Assembly: GCF_004123675.1 (NCBI RefSeq)
Contig: NZ_CP035417.1
Location: forward strand, 2,905,501 to 2,969,500
Direction: 5' to 3'
From: Leisingera sp. NJS204
GTDB lineage: Bacteria; Pseudomonadota; Alphaproteobacteria; Rhodobacterales; Rhodobacteraceae
DNA: 64,000 bases
In this document: positions 46,636 through 54,144 of the stretch, piece after piece
How the letters are laid out: every line of letters starts with the position of its first letter
Position numbering within the stretch: the stretch's first letter is position 1
Position numbers and translations under genes: made by a program
The notes under the pieces: generated by a model
The model's input: only the letters and a program-made list of their open reading frames with translations
Told to the model about the DNA's origin: nothing
Databases searched by the model: none

Positions 46636-47304
46636 CTAGGAATTGGCGCGGTTGCGCCGCAGGAAGTAGACAGTCATCGCAGCCCAGATGAAGGCCAGCG
46701 AAAACCAGGTGATCGCATATTGCAAGTGGTTGTTCGGGATGGTGCTGGTGCTGATCCCCATCGGCCGGACATTTTCCCCGAGAGGCTCGCGTGAGATCAC
46801 CAGCACCGGTTCTGTCTTCAGCGCGGCGGCCATCTCGGCCAGATCGCGCGCGTACCAGAAATTGTTGTCCGGATCATTCTGCGGGGTAAAACTGTCGCGC
46901 TCAACCGGCCAATGCAGGTTGCCGGCGACATAGACCGTGCCGGTGCTGCGCTCGGCGTTCTTTGCTGCCTCGGGCACGAAACCGCGTTCCAGCAGGATAC
47001 GGCGGCCTGTCTTGTCTTCCGTCAGGGCCTGAATGATCCGGAAACCGGTCCCGGTTTCCTTGGAGCTGACCAAAACGTGCAGCTCCGCACCGGAGATTGT
47101 CCCGAACAGATCCACAGCTTGGTACTTGTGCTCTGCCGCATCGGGGGAGGCTGGCAAGGGTTCAGGCAATCCGGCCAGCCGGAAGATTATATCCTCGATG
47201 ACCTGCTCTTTCCACGCCAGCCGCTGCAGCTGCCAGGTGCCAAGGCCCAGCAGGATCGCGATCCCCAGACCGCTGACCACCACCAAAAAACCGACATGCC
47301 GCAT
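46636..47304 (-). CDS. surf1: SURF1-family cytochrome oxidase assembly protein
   Basis: A 222-residue protein with one membrane helix at each end (about 5-22 and 197-215) and a periplasmic domain between, as in SURF1, which helps insert heme a into oxidase subunit I. Signature pieces are LLGLGTWQLQRLAWKEQVIE, VLVSSKETGTGFRIIQAL, LLERGFVP and NNHLQYAITWFSLAFIWAAM. It follows ctaE with a 133-base gap that holds a strong hairpin. Confidence 0.95.
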   Translation of the reverse strand: MRHVGFLVVVSGLGIAILLGLGTWQLQRLAWKEQVIEDIIFRLAGLPEPLPASPDAAEHKYQAVDLFGTISGAELHVLVSSKETGTGFRIIQALTEDKTGRRILLERGFVPEAAKNAERSTGTVYVAGNLHWPVERDSFTPQNDPDNNFWYARDLAEMAAALKTEPVLVISREPLGENVRPMGISTSTIPNNHLQYAITWFSLAFIWAAMTVYFLRRNRANS

Positions 47305-47330
47305 CCGGGCCGCTCCGCTTCAACAGTAAA

Positions 47331-47359
47331 GGCGCGCAGAGCGTGATGCCCTGCGCGCC
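47331..47359 (-). terminator. Strong hairpin between ctaE and surf1
   Basis: GGCGCGCAG pairs with CTGCGCGCC (9 bp, 11-base loop); read on the minus strand it is followed by TTTAC. It may end part of the ctaC-ctaE transcript while allowing read-through into surf1-thrC. Confidence 0.6.
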
Positions 47360-47437
47360 TTGCTCATTAAGGTCTGTCTGCGGCTTTTGGAACCGCAAAC
47401 ATGTAACCGTTACAAACCGTCCGTTAGAGGCCGCCCA

Positions 47438-48247
47438 TTAAAGGCCGGAAGTGCCCCAGATGTAGACAGCGACAAACAGGAACAGCCAGACGACGTCCAC
47501 AAAGTGCCAGTACCAGGCAGCGGCCTCGAAGCCAACGTGCTGCTCAGGGGTAAAGTCGCCCTTCATCGCGCGGATCAGGCAGACGGTCAGGAAGATGGTG
47601 CCGATCACAACGTGGAAACCGTGGAAGCCAGTCGCCATGAAGAAGTTCGAGTAGAACTCATCGCCGCCGAACTGCCAGCCTTCGTGCAGCAGGTGGGCAT
47701 ATTCATAGCCCTGCAGGAAGGTGAAGAGGATGCCGAAGAGGATGCCGATGGACAGGCCCTGGATCAGCGCCTTGCGGTCGTTGTTGTGAACCAGCGCGTG
47801 GTGCGCCCAGGTCACGGCACAGCCCGACAGCAGCAGGACCAGGGTGTTGATCAGCGGCAGGTGGAACGGGTCGACCGGCAGGATCTCCGGCGCCACGTAT
47901 TCGGTGCCGATATAGGTCTCCATCGGGTAGATGGCATGTTTGAAGAATGACCAGAACCAGGCGAAGAAGAACATCACCTCGGACATCACAAACAGGATGA
48001 AGCCATAACGCAAGCCGATCCGCACCACATTGGTGTGATCGCCGACCTTGCTTTCGGCGACAACTTCGGACCACCAGGCGAAGGCCGAGTAGAGAACTGC
48101 AACCAGGCCGATCCAGAACGCCCAGGCAGTGATGCCCTTCATCCAGAAGACCGCGCCGACCAGCATGACAAAAGTGCCCAGCGATGCGGCCAGCGGCCAG
48201 ATCGACGGCGGCAGAATATGATAATCGTGATTTTTAGCGTGCGCCAT
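47438..48247 (-). CDS. ctaE: Cytochrome c oxidase subunit III
   Basis: A 269-residue, seven-helix subunit III of the aa3 oxidase, which stabilises the catalytic core. Family landmarks are [40 protein letters not shown], and [20 protein letters not shown]. It follows ctaG by 24 bases in the leftward operon; subunit I is encoded elsewhere (1.1 kb). Confidence 0.97.
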   Translation of the reverse strand: MAHAKNHDYHILPPSIWPLAASLGTFVMLVGAVFWMKGITAWAFWIGLVAVLYSAFAWWSEVVAESKVGDHTNVVRIGLRYGFILFVMSEVMFFFAWFWSFFKHAIYPMETYIGTEYVAPEILPVDPFHLPLINTLVLLLSGCAVTWAHHALVHNNDRKALIQGLSIGILFGILFTFLQGYEYAHLLHEGWQFGGDEFYSNFFMATGFHGFHVVIGTIFLTVCLIRAMKGDFTPEQHVGFEAAAWYWHFVDVVWLFLFVAVYIWGTSGL

Positions 48248-48271
48248 TCAAGTGTCCCTCACCAAAGCGGC

Positions 48272-48859
48272 CTAGTTCGTGGTTGCCCCTGCCCCGGTGT
48301 TATTCCCGGTGTCGAGGGCGGCATAGCCCTCGGGCAGATCGATTTCATGAAACGTGTACGAAAGCGTGATCGTATGCACGTATTTTGCGTCCCGGTCGTC
48401 AATGATTTCGGGATCGACAAAGAAGGTCACGGGCATCTGCACCCGCTCCCCCGGCTGAAGCACCTGCTCGGTAAAGCAGAAGCAGTCTATTTTTTCAAAG
48501 AACCCGCCGGCCTGATAGGGCGTCACATTGTAAGACGCCTGCCCTGCCACGGGGCGGTCTGTCGGGTTGTAGGCCTCGTAAAAGGCCAGTCCGGTTTCCC
48601 CCAGCTTGATCTCCATCTCGCGCTGGGACGGCTTGAACTCCCACGGCATGCCGCGCTGTTTCGAGCCATCAAAGCGCACAGTGATGGTCTGATCCACAAT
48701 CCTGTCCGAACCGGTGCTGGCAACGCCGGTAACGCCGCCAAAGCCAGTGACCCGGCAGAACCAGTCATAAAACGGAACCGAGGCCCACGAGAGGCCGCCC
48801 ATCAGGACAACAACGCCCACCAGCTGGACAACAGTTTTCTGCGGCCCCTGCAGCGCCAT
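48272..48859 (-). CDS. ctaG: Cytochrome c oxidase assembly protein (CtaG/Cox11)
   Basis: A 195-residue Cox11-type copper chaperone with one N-terminal membrane anchor; it delivers copper to the CuB site of subunit I. The copper motif is CFCFTEQVLQPGE, and SWASVPFYDWFCRVTGFGG and VDPEIIDDRDAKYVHTITLSYTF complete the family pattern (I quote parts). Its start overlaps the stop of the small gene before it by one base (TGATG). Confidence 0.97.
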   Translation of the reverse strand: MALQGPQKTVVQLVGVVVLMGGLSWASVPFYDWFCRVTGFGGVTGVASTGSDRIVDQTITVRFDGSKQRGMPWEFKPSQREMEIKLGETGLAFYEAYNPTDRPVAGQASYNVTPYQAGGFFEKIDCFCFTEQVLQPGERVQMPVTFFVDPEIIDDRDAKYVHTITLSYTFHEIDLPEGYAALDTGNNTGAGATTN

Positions 48860-49023
48860 CAGTTCTGCTCTCCCTGGGCGTCCGGGAATTTGAAAGTGGC
48901 CGAGGTCACCTTGGCCATGGTCAGCGCCATCACCAGCACCACAAAGGCGCCCAGCAGGATGCCGACCCCTTTGTTGAGGCCGGAGCGGCGCTTGTGGATT
49001 TCATGCTCTTTGCGCAATGCCAT
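48859..49023 (-). CDS. Small membrane protein in the cta operon (CoxF-like)
   Basis: A 54-residue protein: a charged N-terminus (ALRKEHEIHKRRSGLNKG), one membrane helix (VGILLGAFVVLVMALTMAKV) and a short tail. It sits one base after ctaB and overlaps ctaG by one base, so it must be cotranslated with them. A small gene in this slot is common in alphaproteobacterial cta operons, sometimes called coxF; a role in oxidase assembly is inferred from place only. Confidence 0.85.
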   Translation of the reverse strand: MALRKEHEIHKRRSGLNKGVGILLGAFVVLVMALTMAKVTSATFKFPDAQGEQN

Positions 49024-49024
49024 C

Positions 49025-49966
49025 TTACCAGCCTCCCAGCCCGTAGGGCTTCAGCAGGGCTTCGGCCAGGATCGCACCGAAATGCAGGAACAGATACAGC
49101 AACGACAGCTTGAAGAAGCTGCGCTCCACCTTGAAGTTGTCGTTCTCGGAATCGTCCTCATCGCGGCGGGTGATCTTCCAGGCGCCATGCAGGAACAGCG
49201 CGTTCATGACCAGCGCTGCGGCCAGATACAGCGGGCCGCCGATACCCGAGAACGCGGTGCCAATGGCCAGAACCGCCAGCAGGACTGTATATACCAGAAT
49301 ATGGACGCGGGTGGCGCGGCGGCCGTGGGTCACGGTCAGCATCGGCACGCCGGCATCGTCATAGTCCGAGCGCATGAACAGCGCCAGCGCCCAGAAATGC
49401 GGCGGCGTCCACATGAAGGTCAGCAGGAACATCAGCCAGGGTTCCACCGACATTGTGCCGGTGGCGGCAATCCAGCCGATCACCGGCGGGAAAGCCCCCG
49501 CAGCGCCGCCGATCACGATGTTCTGCGGCGTCGCGCGCTTGAGCCACATGGTGTAGACCACCACGTAAAAGAAGATGGTGAAGGCCAGGAAGACGCCGGC
49601 AAAAACATTCGCCGCCAGCGCCAGCATGATCACCGACAGGCCCGACAGCGCCAGACCAAGTGCCAATGCCTCGCCCGGCTCCACCTTGCCGGCCGGGATC
49701 GGGCGGCCCCGGGTGCGTTTCATCACCTTGTCGATGTCAGCGTCCCACCACATGTTGAGCGCACCGGACGCACCGCCGCCGATGGCGATGAACAGGATGG
49801 CACAGAAACCGATGACGGGGTGCACGGAAACGGGCGCGGCCAGCAGCCCGACCAGAGCGGTGAACACCACCAGCGACATGACACGGGGTTTCAGCAGGGC
49901 GAAGTAGTCGCCGAAACTGGCCTCGTCTTCATATGCACGGCTTGCGTTGATGCTTGCGTCGCTCAT
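49025..49966 (-). CDS. ctaB: Protoheme IX farnesyltransferase (heme O synthase)
   Basis: A 313-residue UbiA-type prenyltransferase with about nine helices that attaches farnesyl to heme b to make heme o, the precursor of heme a. The Asp-rich motif is NMWWDADIDKVMKRTRGRPI, and FALLKPRVMSLVVFTALVGL opens the first helix. It lies 96 bases after ctaC and 1 base before the small gene in the operon. Confidence 0.97.
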   Translation of the reverse strand: MSDASINASRAYEDEASFGDYFALLKPRVMSLVVFTALVGLLAAPVSVHPVIGFCAILFIAIGGGASGALNMWWDADIDKVMKRTRGRPIPAGKVEPGEALALGLALSGLSVIMLALAANVFAGVFLAFTIFFYVVVYTMWLKRATPQNIVIGGAAGAFPPVIGWIAATGTMSVEPWLMFLLTFMWTPPHFWALALFMRSDYDDAGVPMLTVTHGRRATRVHILVYTVLLAVLAIGTAFSGIGGPLYLAAALVMNALFLHGAWKITRRDEDDSENDNFKVERSFFKLSLLYLFLHFGAILAEALLKPYGLGGW

Positions 49967-50062
49967 CTTGGGTCCTTTGGCAGCAACAGGTGCGCATTGC
50001 TGCGCACCCCGGTCTTTTGACTATACCACACGAAGCGCTCTTAAGCTCCGCAAGGCCAGGTC

Positions 50063-50908
50063 TCAGTTGGAGGCGACCTGATAGGTCTGCGGCAGGCCCG
50101 CGTATTCTTCTTTGGCGCCTGCCAGCCAGGCGTCATATTCCGCCTGGGTCACAACCTTGACGGTGATCGGCATATAGGCGTGGTCCTTGCCGCACAGCTC
50201 GGAGCACTGACCGAAGTAGATGCCTTCCTTGCCTTCGTCGACGTTGAACCACAGTTCCGCCAGACGGCCGGGAACCGCGTCCTGTTTCACGCCGAATGCG
50301 GGAATGGTCCAGGAGTGGATCACGTCAGCCGCAGTCACCTGCATCACAACGGTCTTGCCCGACGGCACAACAACAGCCGTGTCGGTGGCCAGCAGCCATT
50401 CGTCCTCGGCATAGCCGTTTGCAGCCAGCTGGTCCTTGGGCAGCAGGAAGCTCTCAAAGCCGAATTCGTGGTCGGTGTATTCGTAGCCCCAGTACCACTG
50501 GTAGCCGGTCACTTTGATGGTGATGTCGGCCTTGGGGATTTCCTGCTGGGCAAACAGCTGCGGCAGCGAGAAGGAACCGATAAACACCAGAACCAGGATC
50601 GGTATAATGGTCCAGGCGATCTCAACCGGGGTGTGGTGGGTGAACTTGGCCGGGGTCGGATTGGCGCGCTTGTTAAAGCGGACAATGGCGTAAAGCATCA
50701 GACCGGCAACAAAAACACAGATCACGGTAATGATCACCAGGATCATGTAATCCAGTCTCTGCAAGCCATCCGCCAGCGAAGTCGCCGCCGGCTGGAAGTT
50801 CAGGCCGCCGTCAACCGGCTTGCCAATGGTTTTCAGACCTTCTTGCGCCATTGCTGGAAGGCTTGAAAGGCCGGCGAAAAGGCCCGAAAGCATCAAAGCG
50901 TTTTTCAT
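50063..50908 (-). CDS. ctaC: Cytochrome c oxidase subunit II
   Basis: A 281-residue subunit II with a signal peptide (ending at SLPAMAQEG), two membrane helices, and a periplasmic CuA domain that takes electrons from cytochrome c: aromatic patch [13 protein letters not shown], and CuA ligands in [11 protein letters not shown] and [17 protein letters not shown]. The start MKNALMLSG at 50908 is preceded by AGGACAG; the 81-base upstream extension of the frame is unlikely. First gene of the leftward operon; an FNR-type box lies 165 bases upstream. Confidence 0.97.
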   Translation of the reverse strand: MKNALMLSGLFAGLSSLPAMAQEGLKTIGKPVDGGLNFQPAATSLADGLQRLDYMILVIITVICVFVAGLMLYAIVRFNKRANPTPAKFTHHTPVEIAWTIIPILVLVFIGSFSLPQLFAQQEIPKADITIKVTGYQWYWGYEYTDHEFGFESFLLPKDQLAANGYAEDEWLLATDTAVVVPSGKTVVMQVTAADVIHSWTIPAFGVKQDAVPGRLAELWFNVDEGKEGIYFGQCSELCGKDHAYMPITVKVVTQAEYDAWLAGAKEEYAGLPQTYQVASN

Positions 50909-51072
50909 GTTCTGTCCTGATCGGTTGATCGCATTGTTCCTGCGGCAGCACGAAATACGGGGGAATCGATTGATTCCCACAAAACGCACCTGCCCCGTTG
51001 TCTTTGACGCTGGTTAAAATCATATTCGGGGACACAGATAAAGAGGCAGCCAAGCGTCAAACCGTCGCTTTC

Positions 51073-51086
51073 TTGATTTAGATCAA
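51073..51086. promoter_or_regulatory. FNR/FnrL-type box between ctaC and tldD
   Basis: TTGATTTAGATCAA matches TTGATNNNNATCAA perfectly. It lies 21 bases before the tldD start codon and 165 before ctaC. It probably controls one or both divergent genes; the spacing to tldD is short, so it could block tldD or lie in its leader while regulating the ctaC operon. Confidence 0.78.
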
Positions 51087-51106
51087 AAAAATCCGAGGAC
51101 CGTGCC

Positions 51107-52528
51107 ATGGAAAACCCAGCCTTCCGTCCCTTTGAAACCGCGCTCCCCGAGGATGAGGCCCTCGCCAGCCTGCGCGATGCGCTGAATGGTGCGGAGGATG
51201 GCGAGATCTTTGCAGAGCGCCGCAAATCCGAAGCGCTGTCCTTTGACGACGGGCGGCTGCGCAGTGCCAGCTATGACGCCTCCGAGGGCTTTGGCCTGCG
51301 CGCTGTGAACGGCGATGTGGCCGGATATGCCCATTCCACCGACGTCTCTATTGCGTCACTGAAGCGGGCGTCAGAAACGGCCAAGCTGGCAGTCGGCACC
51401 GGCGGCGGCACCTATTCGGATGCGCCGCAGGCGACCAACGCCAAGCTGTACACCGATGCCGACCCGATCAGCGCTATGCCCTTTCCAGTGAAGGTGGAGA
51501 CCCTGCGCGAGGTTGACGCCTATGCGCGAGATCTGGACCAGCGCGTGGTGCAAGTCTCTGCATCGTTGGCCGCCTCGCTGCAGGAGGTAGAGATCCTGCG
51601 GGCGGACGGAACCCGGGTGCGCGACATCCGCCCCATGGCGCGGTTCAACGTGTCGGTGATCGTCGAAAAGGACGGCCGCCGCGAAAGCGGCTCGGCCGGC
51701 GGCGGCGGGCGGCTGGGGCTGGACGGGCTGGTCGATCCCAAGCACTGGCAGGCCCAGGTGCAGGAGGCATTGCGGATTGCGCTGGTGAACCTGGATGCGG
51801 TGCCAGCGCCTGCGGGCGAGATGGATGTGGTGCTTGGCCCCGGCTGGCCTGGCATCCTGCTGCACGAGGCAATCGGCCATGGGCTGGAGGGCGACTTCAA
51901 CCGCAAGGGCTCCTCCGCGTTTGCCGGTCTGATGGGGCAGCAGATCGCCGCCAAGGGCGTTACGGTACTGGACGATGGCACCATCCCCGACCGGCGCGGA
52001 TCAATCACCGTGGATGACGAGGGCACGCCCAGCCAGAAAACCACACTGATCGAGGATGGTGTTCTGGTGGGCTTCATGCAGGACCGCCAGAACGCACGGC
52101 TGATGGGGGTTTCCCCCACCGGCAACGGGCGGCGTCAAAGCTACGCCCACGCGCCGATGCCGCGGATGACCAATACCTATATGCTGGGCGGCGAGGCCGA
52201 TCCCGGTGATCTGGTCGCAGGCATCAAGGACGGCATCTGGGCTGTGGGATTTGGCGGCGGCCAGGTGGATATTACAAATGGCAAGTTCGTGTTCTCCTGC
52301 ACCGAGGCTTACCGGGTGAAGGACGGCAAGGTCGGCGCACCGGTTAAAGGCGCCACGCTGATCGGCGACGGCGCCACCGCGCTGAAGCAGATTCGCGGGC
52401 TTGGCAACGACATGGCGCTGGACCCCGGCATGGGCAATTGCGGCAAGGCAGGCCAATGGGTGCCGGTCGGCGTCGGCCAGCCTTCGGTGCTGATGGGCGG
52501 TCTGACGGTGGGCGGCTCGGCGGCCTGA
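51107..52528 (+). CDS. tldD: TldD metalloprotease
   Basis: A 473-residue subunit of the TldD-TldE zinc protease that trims peptides such as modified microcins and antitoxins. The zinc motif HEAIGHGLEGDF (HExxxH) is near residue 257, and the third ligand is in FVFSCTEAYRVKDGK near residue 395. TldE/PmbA is not in the window. The gene diverges from ctaC, with an FNR-type box between them. Confidence 0.96.
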   Translation: MENPAFRPFETALPEDEALASLRDALNGAEDGEIFAERRKSEALSFDDGRLRSASYDASEGFGLRAVNGDVAGYAHSTDVSIASLKRASETAKLAVGTGGGTYSDAPQATNAKLYTDADPISAMPFPVKVETLREVDAYARDLDQRVVQVSASLAASLQEVEILRADGTRVRDIRPMARFNVSVIVEKDGRRESGSAGGGGRLGLDGLVDPKHWQAQVQEALRIALVNLDAVPAPAGEMDVVLGPGWPGILLHEAIGHGLEGDFNRKGSSAFAGLMGQQIAAKGVTVLDDGTIPDRRGSITVDDEGTPSQKTTLIEDGVLVGFMQDRQNARLMGVSPTGNGRRQSYAHAPMPRMTNTYMLGGEADPGDLVAGIKDGIWAVGFGGGQVDITNGKFVFSCTEAYRVKDGKVGAPVKGATLIGDGATALKQIRGLGNDMALDPGMGNCGKAGQWVPVGVGQPSVLMGGLTVGGSAA

Positions 52529-52562
52529 GGCAGCGCAAATTCTCGGTAAAACCATGTTATGA

Positions 52563-52609
52563 CCGTAAAAATCCGGGCCGCCCGCCAGTGCTGCCGGCCC
52601 GGATTACGG
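52563..52609 (+). terminator. Long hairpin after tldD
   Basis: AATCCGGGCCG (52570-52580) pairs with CGGCCCGGATT (52595-52605), with CCGTAA and TTACGG pairing outside it. No T-run follows, so it may be a terminator without a U-tract or an mRNA 3' end stabiliser. Confidence 0.55.
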
Positions 52610-52718
52610 CAATGCCTCCCCGTTCGAACTGTGAGCAAAAGGTAATTTTCCCCATTTTCCGGCTACTTAAGAAAATTTTCGGGGAATTGGCCGAAAACCC
52701 TCCGGCGTTCACCACCTG

Positions 52719-52737
52719 TTAACCCCCTTAAGGTTAA
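52719..52737. promoter_or_regulatory. TTAACC-type inverted repeat before dprA (CtrA-like site?)
   Basis: TTAACC (52719) and GGTTAA (52732) flank CCCTTAA. TTAACC-like half-sites fit CtrA binding motifs. In Rhodobacter, dprA is in the CtrA regulon, which supports the idea, but the spacing does not match the classic TTAA-N7-TTAA exactly. Confidence 0.45.
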
Positions 52738-52767
52738 TTCTGGTTCTGCAAACAGGCGGAGCTGCGG

Positions 52768-53949
52768 ATGACCGAAGAAGCACATTCTTCCACTCACCCC
52801 CCACTCCCACCCACCACGGAAGATACCCGGTTTTCCTGGCTTCGCCTTTTGCGCTCTAAACGGGTTGGCCCGGTGACCTTTCACAGGCTGCTCGCTGAAT
52901 ATGGTTCAGCGCAGAACGCGCTGGATGCGTTGCCCGAAGTGGCACGTTCCGCAGGTATCAAAGGGTATGAAACATGCCCCGCCAAGGCGGTAGACGCTGA
53001 AATTAGGACCGCAAAAGCCGCCAAAGCGCGGCTTTTGTGCTTTTCCGACCCGGAATACCCTGAGCTCCTGCGCAGCCTGAAAGATGCGCCGCCGCTGTTG
53101 TGGGCCATTGGCGACCTTGCGGCAGTGCGGCGTCCGATGATTTCCATGGTCGGCGCCCGCAACGCGTCTTCGCTGGGGTTGCGCATGGCCAGATCGCTGG
53201 CGCAAAACTTGGGCGAGGCCGGCTATACCGTTGTTTCCGGCATGGCCCGCGGCATCGACACTGCCGCGCATCAATCAGCGCTGCAAACGGGAACAATTGC
53301 GATTCTGGCGGGCGGCGCCGATGTGATTTATCCGGCAGAAAACGCCCGGCTTGCCGAAGAAATAAGCGAAACCGGGCTGCGCCTGTCAGAGCAGCCGATG
53401 GGCAAGACACCGCAGGCCCGCGACTTCCCCAAACGCAACCGGATCATTGCCGGCATGTCCCGCGCCGTTGTGGTGGTTGAGGCGGCCGCTAAATCCGGCA
53501 GCCTGATCACCGCCCGGGACGCGCTGGACTACGGCCGCGAGGTGCTGGCGGTGCCTGGCCATCCCTTTGATGCGCGCAGTTCCGGCTGCAACAGGCTGAT
53601 CCGCGACGGCGCCCTGCTGGTCCGCAGTGCCGCTGACGTGCTGGAGGCGCTGCCGCCGCAAGACCTGCCGCAGGAACAGGCGCCGGCAGCTGGCAGCCCT
53701 CAGCAGGCCCTGGCCGGCCTGCCGCAGCAACCGCCCGAACGGCGCAGCCTTGCGCAGACCAACGCCCTGCATCAGCAGATCCTCGGCAGGCTCGGGCCCT
53801 CCCCCACATCTGAGTCCGACCTGCTGCGCGAACTTTCCTTGCCGCCGCAGCTGCTGGCCCCGGCGCTGACGGATCTGGAGCTGGAAGGCGCGATCCGGCG
53901 CCAGCCGGGCGGGTTGCTGTCCAAGGCCTTTCCGGAAAATGAAGACTGA
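52768..53949 (+). CDS. dprA: DNA-processing protein DprA
   Basis: DprA protects incoming single-stranded DNA and loads RecA during transformation; in Rhodobacter it is also used to receive gene transfer agent DNA. The 393-residue protein has an N-terminal helical region (WLRLLRSKRVGPVTFHRLLA), the Rossmann-like DprA core (SMVGARNASSLGLRMARSLA, VSGMARGIDTAAHQSAL, AILAGGADVIYPAEN, KRNRIIAGMSRAVVVVEAAA) and a C-terminal winged-helix-like domain. The ribosome binding site GCGGAGC is upstream. topA follows 195 bases later. Confidence 0.96.
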   Translation: MTEEAHSSTHPPLPPTTEDTRFSWLRLLRSKRVGPVTFHRLLAEYGSAQNALDALPEVARSAGIKGYETCPAKAVDAEIRTAKAAKARLLCFSDPEYPELLRSLKDAPPLLWAIGDLAAVRRPMISMVGARNASSLGLRMARSLAQNLGEAGYTVVSGMARGIDTAAHQSALQTGTIAILAGGADVIYPAENARLAEEISETGLRLSEQPMGKTPQARDFPKRNRIIAGMSRAVVVVEAAAKSGSLITARDALDYGREVLAVPGHPFDARSSGCNRLIRDGALLVRSAADVLEALPPQDLPQEQAPAAGSPQQALAGLPQQPPERRSLAQTNALHQQILGRLGPSPTSESDLLRELSLPPQLLAPALTDLELEGAIRRQPGGLLSKAFPENED

Positions 53950-54144
53950 CCCTGCGTGCCTTGCCTTGCCCCTGCCTGCCGCGCCGGACCGCAGGAACAG
54001 GCTGCCGCGAACCGTCGGAATATCACCGTAAACATCCCGCTTCCCGCCGCGTCCAATGCACCTGGATTGACATTCTCCCCTTGCGCCCCACATCCTGCCC
54101 CGCCATAGAACCCGCAGAAGCGGTCCGAAGAGGTTACAGAATTT

